Part shown: positions 46,698 to 57,059 of the stretch, in pieces
Layout of the letters: every line of letters begins with the position of its first letter
How positions within the stretch are numbered: position 1 is the stretch's first letter
NCBI GenBank assembly: GCA_000729835.1
Contig: JFHB01000020.1
Coordinates: 62,001-126,000 of the forward strand
Direction of reading: 5' to 3'
Source of the DNA: Atkinsonella hypoxylon
Lineage: Eukaryota; Ascomycota; Sordariomycetes; Hypocreales; Clavicipitaceae
DNA: 64,000 nucleotides
The notes under the pieces: model-generated
What the model was told of the DNA's origin: nothing
Seen by the model: the letters and a program-made list of their open reading frames with translations, nothing else
Databases searched by the model: none
Made by a program: the position numbers and the translations under genes

Positions 46698-49007
46698 GGG
46701 AGATCAAACTGATATGCAATATTGCTCAACTGACGCCCTCTTGTAAATTTTTTTTTTTTTTGGCTATTGCTGAATCTTGGGTTATTATTAGAGCGCAGCG
46801 TTGCGACGCTGGGCGTGTAGCGGATAGATTGGAGAAACTAGATGCATTATAGACGGCGGCTGTATATGGATTGTATATTAACTATTCCTTAATGGTCCAT
46901 AACTGTGGATGAGAAACAGATTTGTCCATTTGTGTGACTGCTGCTTTCAGCATCATGACTGGGAGAATAGTGCAGTAACCATGATAAGGGCAAAAGTCTG
47001 CATATATGTTTTGGACAGTGAGTAACCAGGGTATTTTGTACATTTCGAACGGACATCATACGAGACATGCTCGACTTGACATTGTCGCCCAACTTCAGAC
47101 TGAATGCCCTGCGACCTGTCGTTGCCACACTTGCTTTCCTCGAGGTGACGCCCCTTTTGGCGTCAATTGCCGTATGCCCGTCTCGACTGCGCCGGAAAAG
47201 CTGCGGGCTTAGAAGCAGGATGGATCGGACATCATCTCAGATTGCAAATTTTTTGCTAGTAATGTTAGCAGAGCCTTCTGAGCAATGTGAGACGGCAAAC
47301 GCACTTACGCATCTTTGGTACCGAGGTATGATTGCTGGATCCAACGGGAAGGGAGTTAAGATTTTGTGTAGTCCGCCTTGGGTCTCGCTAAGGCTGCTTA
47401 GATGACCCCTGACGAAGCCGTAGTGTGAAGATAGGGCGAGAACCTGCTGAAGAGAGTAAAGCGAGAAAAGCACTGTTAGAAGTCAGTCTTCTCCAAGGTG
47501 TATTGCTTTCATCATGGTACTTAGCGTCGCCTCGCTCTGCTCCTGGAAATCGCCAATAGCCATGTAGCGATTTGCGATGTTCTGGTTGCTTGATCGGCGC
47601 TTCCTCGTAAGCTCTCGGAGGACCTAGTAACTTTACAACCCGCGCCGCATGCTATGCCAGTATTGGAAACTACATACCTTGTGCATATTGCGATTCAACT
47701 TTGGATCGGTTTCGCGCCAATGGCCCTTTTGCATATAGGTTGGATCACTTCCAGGCTGTGCCTACAGTGCTCTCTGTGCTACCTTTTGATTTTTCCACCA
47801 TCCGTTCCCAGCTTTTGATTTAATCGCCATTTGAAGAATTTAACGAGTATGCCTATAGAAAGTAAATTGAAGTGTATATAACGGTTAAACAATAGAACTT
47901 TGCTGCACAATCCAGGGGTAGAAAAATTAAAACGTTAAGCTGGATAAAGTAAAAAAAGTGACGTGACTTACTGCTGCTACTACAACTCTATTACGGTAGG
48001 AAGTATTATATTATTCGCCAACAAAAGACTTTTATTGAACTCTTCTATAACTCACTATAAATATTCGGACACAAGTATATTTTCGCTACAGAGTTATAAT
48101 CAACTTTTGACGTCTAGATTATAATTTTGCGTACATTAACGACCGTTGCCTCCGTTTCCTCCACACATAGGTCCGCTTCGTCTTCGTCGAAGCAGCTCTT
48201 GATCTCGTGCAAAATAGAGGAGTTAGATTCGTCCGCGATAAGCGAGCGTCGATGGCGTGCCACAATGGATTAAATCGTTACGCTTGACTTGGACTTAGCG
48301 AAGCCCGTGATTTATAGGGTTGAGTCGAATGTGGAGGGGCAGAAATGTAGAGGGATTATAAAAAATGACAGCTTGCCCGTCCTGGGAAATAGTAGTGTCA
48401 CACAGTATGTAGGAGGTGTAAACTGAACATTCACCATGTTGTGGCCACGTCGCAATTCTGACGACAGTTAGTTAGTCTTGGCCCACCACTTTCGGAGGTT
48501 CCCTTATCGGGGAATTTCTGCCCCTCCTTCGCTCGCCGCTTTTGCGTCGCTGCAGAGCGGCCACCCCGCCACTTGCGTCCACAAGTACAGTACGTACTCT
48601 CGAGCCTCTTCAAGTTTCCTCTCAACCTCTATTTCCAAGAGAAATATTTTTAAAGGGACGAGATGCAGTGGCAATCTGTAGGATAAACTATTTTCTCATT
48701 CAGTGACATATTGCCTTATAGCAGGGCTGATGTTACAAATACCAAAGTTACTACTAGGGCACAAGTGCATGCCTGGACCATCAGTGACTTCGAGGCCCGA
48801 CTTTGGTGTTGGCGGGGCTGTTGCGGCGCTCGGACTGGGCAGTGGAATAAATGATGCGATTGGTCACGTGACACAGTGTTTCTGGGCGACCTTTGTGCGC
48901 TGCGTCTTTTTCTTGCTTGGCACGACGACTACGATTATTTGACACGACTACGATCATTTGACACGACCACGACAAGTATCGTGCTTTCAACCCGGAACTA
49001 CTGCAAC
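46698..49007. other. 2.3-kb gap with coding-like fragments and A/T-rich relic
   Basis: A polyT tract lies near 46749. Minus-strand coding-like fragments occur at 46889-47761 (listed separately). From about 47820 to 48160 the sequence is very A/T-rich. A minus-strand piece near 48110-48270 reads like a protein tail (RHRRSLIADESNSS...). A 14-bp inverted pair GGAGGGGCAGAAAT / ATTTCTGCCCCTCC lies near 48333 and 48513. These suggest old transposon remains. Confidence 0.4.
46889..47761 (-). pseudogene. multi-exon coding-like fragments, unknown family
   Basis: Two pieces join well: 47678-47761 (AQPGSDPTYMQKGHWRETDP...MHK) and 47483-47623 (VLRELTRKRRSSNQ...MAIGDFQEQSEATL), with a 54-nt GT-AG intron (47624-47677). 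Further pieces follow: QVLALSSHYGFVRGHLSSLS (about 47330-47440) and DGHTAIDAKRG...SLKLGDNVKSSMSRMMSV (about 47020-47190). The phases between the later pieces do not match any donor I can find, and no start exon is seen. It is either a decaying gene or a real gene with exons I have missed. I do not recognise the family. Confidence 0.35.
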
Positions 49008-51892
49008 ATGACAATCACAGTTATTCTAGGCGCCCAATGGGGTACGTCTCGCTCTTTCCCACCCCTCACTTCTTGTGGCTGTGCCCTGCCGATACCGGGC
49101 ATTGAGCATGATGTTATCAACATTCTTTGTGGTGCTAACTCGACGCGATTTACAGGAGATGAGGGCGTATGTTATCACCTAGGCTCGAACTCAATTCTCC
49201 TTGCTACAAGACGCTTGTAGAACTGATTTCTGATAACGTACTCTGGTGTAGAAAGGAAAGTTGACTGACATCCTTACCACGGATGTACAACTTTGTGCCC
49301 GAGCTGCTGTGAGCCACGACGCGATCCACCATAGCAAATAGATACTAATAGAAAACCAAGGGCGGCCATAACGCTGGGCACAGCATAGTGTGCGTTAAAT
49401 GCTCCTTGAATACTGGCAGTTGACCCGTGAGAAAGCATGGCTGACTCCTTCTCCATAGCGCCAATGGGAAGTCGTATAGGTGGGCGCAAACAGACATGGA
49501 AGTCTTTCAACAACTACTCACCTTTTCATAGCTTTCACTTGCTTCCCTCTGGTCTCATGAACCCAAAATGGTACGCTTTCAACCCACTATGCCCAGACAA
49601 CGGTGAAACTGACATTTCATGCAGTATGAATTTTATCGGCTCTGGGGTTGTTTTCCACGTACCAAGCTTCTTCAAGGAGCTTGAGGCGCTTGAAGAGAAG
49701 GGTCTTCCCTCGGTTCATGATCGTATTCTTGTTTCGGACCGAGTGCACATCGATTTACAAATGCACGTGGCAGTCGATGGACTAGAGGAGAAGGAGCTCG
49801 GAGGTTGGTCCCTAGGCTTTATGCATTCACAACTAATCGACGTATATCTAATTGCTTCTAGAACAAAGTCTGGGAACAACACGCAGGGGAATCGGGCCCG
49901 CCCATAGCTCGAAAGCCGCGGTAAGAGAAGATTGGACATTTGTGTTCATTAAAATTCTTGCTGAACCCTGCATAGCGAAGTGGAATCAGATTAGCAGAGG
50001 TCTTCAACGCTAAGTTGTTTGAGACTAAGCTCCGACGATTAGCCGCTGGCTACAAAAAGCGTTATGGAGACCTATTCGAGTATGACGTTGAGGAGGAGCT
50101 TGCTCAATTTAACGAGTATCGGCCGAAGTTAGCGAAGTATGCCGTGGATGGCGTGTCGTTTATCCGGTCAGCCCAAGAGAGTAATATGAACATCGTGGTA
50201 GAAGGAGCGAATGTGAGAGCCCTATTCTGCAGTTTATATTCTGATACTAACCCATTGGTGGGTCGAGCGACCGTGCTCGCGGTCTCATGCTCCCTTTTCC
50301 TTTGCCTGAGAAGGAATCCCAGGCAGGAGGGCGGGCTCAGTAGCCGAAAAGCCACTATGTTGGTCAGGTCAATGCCAACATGTCGCTAAACTGAGCTCTG
50401 CAGTTCTTTTTCGTTCTCCACTGAGGTTCCGGAACAGACTATGGGACTGGCTTGTACTTGTGGTCTGCTGAGCTGTGAGCTTGTGCCTGGGAGAGTGACG
50501 CTTCCCATGTGAATATGAAGCCCCGAAATCATCCAGAGACTGACCAAGATCTGCTCCTTGGTAGTCAACGCTATGCTTGGCATGCGACGACGTTGTCTCT
50601 AGATGGTTTCAGGGCCTTTTTTCATGTCGGACGCTTTTCGTCCTTTACGCCTATGCAGGACGACCAGTACAAGTTGAGTCCCCTCTTTGCAAAGGAAAGG
50701 AGTCTGAGGCCGGGGGCCTGTGCTCGTCCTCGTTTGAACAGGCGCTGATGCTCGACATTGAATATGGATCGTACCCAGTAAGTTATTATAAGATTGGTCG
50801 TGAAATCTTGCAATTATAGTAATAGATCAAATAGTATGTGACCTCGTCTAATACGACATTGGCTGGGATTATAGGCGGACTTGCCTTAAACCCGAAGAAC
50901 ATCACAGAGACGATCGGAGTGGTAAAGGCCTGTACGTTGTCTGCACTCAGAGTATGATGCAGCGCTGACCGCTGTTAGACACAACTCGCGTTGGGCATGG
51001 AGCTTTCAAGACGGAAGATACTGGAGAGTGCGTTCTTAGGTGCCTAGAGACGTAGATGAGAATCTAACTAACTGCGATAGGATTGGGACCCAACTCCAGG
51101 AGCTCGGTCGAGAATGGGTTCGCCTCCATGGACAATAAGTTTCATATTTTTCAAGGCTAACTATATACCTAGGGAACATCGACCGGCCGAAGACGCAGAT
51201 GTGGATGGTAAGTATTTGACTAAAGCGGAACACTGCGGATAAATGGCTAATGATACTTAGGCTTGGTAATTATGACCACCACTCTAGTACGCTGGTACGA
51301 TTGATTTGTTGATGTTACTGACCCGTACTATGTAGACCTTGTCGTTGTCAAGTACAGTGCTTCGATTAACTACTACTCCGCTTTAAATCTTACAAAGGTA
51401 GATGGTCACCTCGAGTACCTGCTACTCCTAGCTATAGCAACTTACTAATACCTTTTAGCTTGATGTTCTCGATACGTTTGAAACAATTAAGATTGCTATT
51501 GCCTATAAGGTTGACGGCGAGGTTAGTTTCTTTGATTAAATGCCAGTAAGAAGATGCTGATAGTCTGTAGGAACTGAACTCTTACCCCGCGAGTCTTGAC
51601 ATCCTAGACCAAGCCGAGGTTATCTATCATGAAATGCCAGGATGGCAGAAGCCAACGACTAAGATAAAGACCTACTATGACCTCCCTATCCAAGCTAGAC
51701 ACTATATCGAGGTAAGATACCTGCTAGTGCTAGAGTGGCTTGAGCTGATGATCTTTGTAGTATATTGAGAAGTTTGTTGGAGTCAAGGTAGGCTAGGACA
51801 TTCCTACGAGTAGATAGGCTTTTACTAATATTAATCAGATCAAGTGGATTGGCACCGGTCCTGATCGCGAGGCCATGATTAAGCGTGCCTGA
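49008..51892 (+). CDS. ADE12: adenylosuccinate synthetase, intron-dense (20 exons)
   Basis: Exons: 49008-49041, 49156-49166, 49252-49308, 49361-49389, 49459-49479, 49532-49570, 49625-49803, 49862-49920, 49976-50212, 50742-50777, 50835-50931, 50979-51027, 51081-51117, 51173-51207, 51261-51265, 51336-51397, 51459-51521, 51571-51711, 51761-51787, 51839-51892. All 19 introns are GT-AG and the sum is exactly 424 codons (423 aa), the family length. The enzyme joins IMP and Asp using GTP, the first step to AMP. Key parts: LGAQWGDEGKGK (7-18) with catalytic Asp13, GGHNAGH with His41, GTTRRGIGP (128-136), EGANALMLDI, VVKAYTTRVG, TGRRRRCGWLD (300-309) and WIGTGPDREAM. PFPTE of the family is AFKTE here. 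Most introns are 47-70 nt; intron 9 is 529. Third positions are less G/C-rich than neighbours. Confidence 0.9.
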
Positions 51893-52652
51893 GATCTCTC
51901 ATGCAGCGCAGATAACGGATATCGGAAACGAGATTATAAAGTGGATTATTCTGGGAGCCGTAAATTCTTAGGCTAGGAACACAAGGTTGATTAGGCGCAT
52001 AACTGGCGGCTTTCTGATATGTAGAGTCTTTTACAAACTTTACAATAGCTTATAGATTAAGTTATAGATTTACTTAGTTCGCAAACTGCATTTCCAATGG
52101 CGTTTTTATCGGCAGGCTGATGAGTGATTCTCTCAAACGAGCCAAGTATCGCTAGCCTTGATGCTTGAATGCTGTTTCCTCCAAAGCCTATCGGTATGCC
52201 GCGACGGCAAAGCCATTTCATACGAACGATGCCGCAATGAGCAAGCCTTTTCACCACCCGTATTCGCTTCAAGAACCCCCCCATTGCGTGGATGCAGAAA
52301 CCAATCTCGCAATATAAATAAATTGCGCCAATCTCAGAATTGGTCACCGCCTCAATCCAAGTTAGCTCCCCCCTTAGACACCTTGTCATCCATCCATGGA
52401 TTCGTCTGATACTGGCTATAGCACCGTCCATTTCCATTTCTTCCAAAATTATTGCACATCTATAACTTGAGATCAAGATTGTAGAGAAGCGCTACTTGGA
52501 CCAGTAGGGCTGTTCGCTTGGTCAACGAGCCTTCGCTTCTCGCCTCTCGCAAGCTCTTGGTGAGCTTTCCCTAGAGCCTAGACTTATTCATAGGTAATTC
52601 TCAAATTTTCCCAGAGACCTTGCTTAGCGATCAAACGGTGGATCTGCAATTT

Positions 52653-53162
52653 TCAATGGCATTTTGGTATGGAATTTCGAGTTGAACCTGTGGTGAAATT
52701 TACCCCCCTGAGAATGAAGGTGCGGAAACTGGGCATCGTTGGCCTTCGAAGCTTCGTTCTCTGCGAGAAGCCATCATCTCGTCCCGACGTGTCTGTCTGA
52801 GACCCGGATAAAGATGCCCTAGCTGGGTCATTGACTGCTCCCAGACCTGTGGGGTCAAATATCGTACGCAAGGCAGAACTTCTCGATGCCGTGGTCAGCA
52901 TGTGATCTTGGATGCCCCTGTTCATAGTCTGTAGAGTGTCATTGACAGCTAGGAAATTCTCCGTCCAGTCGGGAGATAGATCAGGGTTCAAGAGATCGCC
53001 AGTAGGACATTCAATCTTATAGTTGCACGGGCGCCTTTTACGTGACGGTGCCTTATGAGCCAGGCTCTGCCTAATAATGTCCATGCAGTTGTGCCTCTGG
53101 AGATAGGCTTCCAGTTCTGATAAGCTCCGATACCTAACCGACACGTGGCACTGGCGAGTCAA
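52653..53162 (-). CDS. unknown ORF or terminal exon (up to 169 codons)
   Basis: An open frame without an ATG at its left limit; the first Met in frame is in CMDIIRQSL. GACTCGCCAG|TGCC at the upstream end, 15-20 nt after a CTAAT, looks like a 3' splice site, so this may be a last exon. The product is hydrophilic with SRKRRPCNYKIECPTGDLLN and an unremarkable Ser/Thr/Arg-rich tail. I do not recognise it. Confidence 0.3.
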   Translation of the reverse strand: MTRQCHVSVRYRSLSELEAYLQRHNCMDIIRQSLAHKAPSRKRRPCNYKIECPTGDLLNPDLSPDWTENFLAVNDTLQTMNRGIQDHMLTTASRSSALRTIFDPTGLGAVNDPARASLSGSQTDTSGRDDGFSQRTKLRRPTMPSFRTFILRGVNFTTGSTRNSIPKCH

Positions 53163-53259
53163 AAATTAGCTTTTTGTTGTCAACTTGAGGTATGAAGTGA
53201 ATCAGCGCTAGTCAAGACTGTCAAAGAAGATTAGAGGTAATTAACGCTCATTCATTATA

Positions 53260-54320
53260 ACTCTGGATTGGCAGGCTTTTCCATTGCATTGATTATGATG
53301 TCGGGAACAACATCTTCCACTTTCACTGAGGCTAACCAGCTTTTTCTTCCTCGTTGTCATCGTGTCCTTCATTATCTGGATACTCGAGATCTACATCCAG
53401 CTTAGTCGGCCTTTCACGATCTTGGTTGCAAAAATCAGTCAGATCCTCAAGACGTTCGTCCTAGAGATGGTCATCCATATCCTCAAAAAGTTCATTTGTA
53501 AATGAGGTGGCGTCTGTGTTCTTGACCTTTGCTTCTGATGCTACAGCCTCAATGAAGCGGTAGAGCCCATCGAACTCTTTCGCCAGCTGTTCTAGCGAAC
53601 GCTGATCGACCTTCGGCTTATTTGAAATCCCGAAAGCCAGGTCGATTCTGGGCGACGCTTTTTACTGGACGTGGCCACGACATGGAAGTCTTCGAATGAG
53701 CAGTCAGCAGCATGCTTGTCCGGCTGCTGTTTCTGTGAGTCGTTAACCCTATAAGTCCTAGTACTGAATTCTTATGGGATAATACAGTAGGGTTGTTCTC
53801 CACTCCAACTACAACGTAACACTTGGCGTGTAAGAATTACGTGGGTTAGGGTAGAACAGGACTTTCCCGTCAGCGTGATCGACAAAGAACGGCGGTCTGC
53901 TGCCTAGACCAGTCGCATTGTGGAGAGATCTAATATCGTTGTTGACTTTATACGCCATCGGTCTGTCTTGCGATACTTGCGCTTTCTCTCTGGCTAAGGA
54001 AGACTGAGATCACTGGCAGGTTATTTTCACCTGGGAGGTGCGCCCTGTCAGGATCGTAGGTATTGTAAAAGAACGTCGAACACGATAAACGTGCGCATAT
54101 CCCATCTCTCTGCCGCCAGAAAGTTGATTGCACGGGGATCGTTTCGTGCATCAGGTGAAATGAGGTGCTTCTCTTGCATAAGGCCAAGGGCAACGGTAAT
54201 CAGCTCCTCGCTAGAAGCGCAAGCCTTGACCCAACAAGGACTTCTACGTGAGACAACAATAAGGACCCGTTTGGGGCTTTTGCCACTCCCGTTGTCGTCC
54301 ATTGCTGTGCAAGCCAAGGT
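53260..54320 (-). pseudogene. broken coding-like stretch, unknown family
   Basis: In-frame runs appear in changing frames: RRSPCWVKACASSEEL near 54220, MAYKVNNDIRSLHNATGLGS with FFVDHADGKVLFYPNPRNSY near 53850-53960, NKPKVDQRSLEQLAKEFDGL near 53560-53620, and an acidic end KLDVDLEYPDNEGHDDNEEE near 53340-53400. A stop lies in the middle (DDHL-stop-DERLEDL, about 53460) and frames shift at least twice. Some shifts might be introns, but the in-frame stop is not inside a credible one. Family unknown. Confidence 0.35.
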
Positions 54321-55628
54321 GGTACGAGCGTCCTAGGGGGGTATTCTATTCCATGTGATTCAGATTGAGCGGTGAGTAGGCTTTCGTGACAATCAGTAGG
54401 GTTTAGTCTGGAAGGCCGATAGTAATAGGTGAAGAGGCGTAACTAGCGTAGACTTCGGATTGCGAAGGGGAGACGCAAGGACATACCAGCCGTCCACCGC
54501 AGCATTACCACGTGCCAATCCATGTGACTACTATAGCTTCGGGTAAAATGACTATTTCTCTTGATGCATAACTAACTGCGATTTGCATAACGCTGGACGG
54601 GACGTCAAGTTCAAAAGTGATAATTGATCCATTGCACAAAGCGGGCTCCTTACTGGTTGGAGCCAGTGGAGCCAGTGGAGCCAGATCTGACGGGGGGAAC
54701 AGCTAGAATTTATGCCTTGTATAGGACTTGAAACCTGTGTAGCCCGTTCAAGTAAGCCGCCTAGGTTTTGACCCTAGGTACCTACCGGTACTGCACTACA
54801 GAGCAGTACTTTGAGTACTTGTAAATATAGAGATTTACTTCAATATCATGTCGAGTGGGAAATCGGAAATCGAAATCGGAAATGGCAGCGCGCTAACTAG
54901 GGAGCTAGCAGTCAGGGGTCCAGCCTCTTTGAGTTGGTCTGATTCCCCGATTAATAGACACTTTTTTCCCAGTCACTATTGACTCTCCTAAAGTAAGATG
55001 ACAGCCTTCTTGAAGTGATGTTTATAGTGTCATGGTGTAACAAGACCTCTCGCAATAAAGTCGTAGAGATTCTCCTATTTCTAGACCTAGCTGTAACATA
55101 CAACCTTGATAGAATAATGACTTATAGACTTATAAAACTATAGTTAAAGGTGTCATAGTCAAAGGTATTAATCAATTAGTTTCAAGCTATTTTAGATATC
55201 TAAGCATATTATCTCTTATTGTAGGTTATGCACGGCTATCCCGTTAAGCAGGGTTATGTTGATCGCGACTGAGGTACTGTATGTAGGTGGGAAAAATCAT
55301 GTTTATGTCGGTACAAGCGTGGCATGCAGATCTAGACGTGAAGTTTTCACGGGAGATGAAGGAACAGAAGTTGCCAAGTGCCGACCTTTCCTCCAGCTGT
55401 AAGTTCCTGCTATTTTTACAAACGCAGTTGCCGACACTCATAGGTTGAGCCACTAATGCGCGACTCATAGCAGTCAGTCGACGTCTTTGTTTTCGCTTTC
55501 TTATTATTATTCTCCGTGCATCCTTGGTCGGTTCCCAGACTGTTTTCCAGGCGCTAGCTTCGCGGCATTACAATATCCCCGTCACCGATTCATCGCTCGA
55601 CTCAGCATTATTTTCTTCACTTTCCGCC

Positions 55629-56390
55629 ATGGAGAAAGTGACCCATTATTTAGCCTCGAGGAAATTCTCGAATCCGACAGTAGAACAGATTCGTAACGGT
55701 TTTGAGCGCGTCAGGGAAGAAGACATCAAGGAGTATTACGACTCGTACCAGAGCGGGTCGCTGGTGTCCTATGTCATTCATGAGCTGCCAACACTCGAAA
55801 TCGTGCATTCGTCGGACATCAACGTATATTACAGCAACGCCAGGATTTGTGACTGCCACACGGAGATTGTCATCGAAAGAGTATCTCGAGAGTGGGCCCG
55901 AAACTACATGGGCTATCACAGGGACGAGAGGTGCTATATTTTCACGGGTCAACGTCGTCTGATTGAACAGTTCTTGGAGCTTACAGCCTCATTGTTCAAG
56001 CAAGGGCAAGTCGAGACTGCATTTGTGCAACCTCGACCTCTACAAATCCCTCTTGAAGGTCTGAACCCAGGTCTGGATTACGAACAGTTTGCGGCATACA
56101 TTGAGAACTGGGACTGCGTACTGTTCCTGATGGCAAATCTGAATGATCCGCTCGCCATGGATAATATCGCATCGTCAAAAAGGGTCTCACCAGAGGAAAT
56201 GTACAGCCCGGCTTCGTATGGGCTCTTGGTAGAGGCGTCTCCATCTCCGTCTATCGAACAGCAAAGTGCACCATCAGCCAACACAGACACAGTATTGACG
56301 GCTGCGAGAGAACGACTGGGGAAGAACACTGATGATGACTCTTTCCGATACCCACTTCGACAGCGAAAGCCAGCCATAAAGCATGTTTGA
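55629..56390 (+). CDS. orphan protein of 253 aa
   Basis: A single-exon frame from the ATG at 55629 (MEKVTHYLASRKFSNPTVEQ); it is open upstream to 55524 but without another ATG. The product is soluble with no TM helix or signal peptide. The middle has a mixed alpha/beta look (IVHSSDINVYYSNARI, YIFTGQRRLIEQFLELTASL); the C-terminal 60 residues are Ser/Pro-rich and end in a basic stretch (YPLRQRKPAIKHV). The start context CGCCATGG is good and the codon use looks coding. I recognise no family. Confidence 0.65.
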   Translation: MEKVTHYLASRKFSNPTVEQIRNGFERVREEDIKEYYDSYQSGSLVSYVIHELPTLEIVHSSDINVYYSNARICDCHTEIVIERVSREWARNYMGYHRDERCYIFTGQRRLIEQFLELTASLFKQGQVETAFVQPRPLQIPLEGLNPGLDYEQFAAYIENWDCVLFLMANLNDPLAMDNIASSKRVSPEEMYSPASYGLLVEASPSPSIEQQSAPSANTDTVLTAARERLGKNTDDDSFRYPLRQRKPAIKHV

Positions 56391-56590
56391 AATTTTGAGC
56401 TGTCATGATGCTCATGATGCTCATGATATGGATTGATGGAAATATGTGGCATGAAGAGAGTGCAAGTCAGATGGGAATCATGCACATTCATACTGGAAGG
56501 ACTCGTGGTTCGAAAAATACATTATTTCCTTACAAAATGCTAGAATGCATCATGTCGCATCATTGAAAATGGCGTTTAAGAAAGCTATTT

Positions 56591-57059
56591 CTAATTACAC
56601 AAATTTACGTCCACCTTGGCGGCTATAGCGTCAATGCGACCAAGCTCTTCAGCACGACCCCCAGTCAGTTTGTTCATGGCCGCTTTAGCAATGTTGAAGC
56701 CGTCTGAAGCGTGATCGATGGCCAAGATGTAAATCTTGTTTCCTTGATACTCCAAAGACCAACAAGTTCCACATTGATCTGAGCCCCAGCCGGTAACAGC
56801 CGAGGCACCGCCGATGCCATGGTATTTATTGAAGCCGGGTAAATTGCCTTGTGTGGCGTACTTGCCGAAGAGGCTGTTAGAGCAAGACACGCCGTCGAGA
56901 GGTCGGGAGCCATCGTCATAGTAAGAATCCCAGGTGACTATCGAAGTATGTCCAGTTAGTACCGCGTACAAGGCAGCAACGAGCAATTTCGGACCAACCA
57001 TGGTCTGCAGAAGCAGAGACGGCCATTAAGGCAGCAGCAACAATATGACGGAAGTGCAT
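56591..57059 (-). CDS. cerato-platanin family secreted protein
   Basis: Two exons, 56999-57059 and 56591-56937, with a 61-nt intron; 135 residues. The first exon encodes a signal peptide, MHFRHIVAAALMAVSASA, and the join gives ADHVTWDSYYDDGSRPL. The mature part has the family features: VSCSN, GFNKYHGIGGASAVTGWGSD, QCGTCW, ILAIDHASDGFNIAKAAMN and a final VNLC, giving the four conserved Cys (two disulfides). Cerato-platanins are small secreted, wall-associated, expansin-like proteins that bind chitin oligomers and can trigger plant defence; they may act in hyphal growth or host contact. A longer unspliced frame starting at 57001 (MVGPKLL...) runs through the intron and is not the real start. 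Confidence 0.93.

Larger units (their letters stand above)
51893..55628. other. 3.7-kb relic-rich, gene-poor region
   Basis: The region holds a 169-codon minus frame (52653-53162), coding-like fragments with stops (53260-54320), a short imperfect repeat of GAGCCAGTG near 54660-54685, and very A/T-rich sequence at 51900-52080 and 54830-55240. No intact recognisable gene is seen. The composition suggests old, possibly RIP-mutated repeats (inference). Confidence 0.45.

Noticed and set aside
49437..49907. 156-codon plus-strand frame inside ADE12
   Set aside because: It reads through introns 5-7 of the ADE12 model; only its central part is real exon sequence.
52057..52476. 139-codon minus-strand frame
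   Set aside because: No conserved features; the composition matches the surrounding A/T-rich relic.
56591..57001. Cerato-platanin start at 57001
   Set aside because: That frame runs through an intron; the spliced model gives a proper signal peptide starting at 57059.
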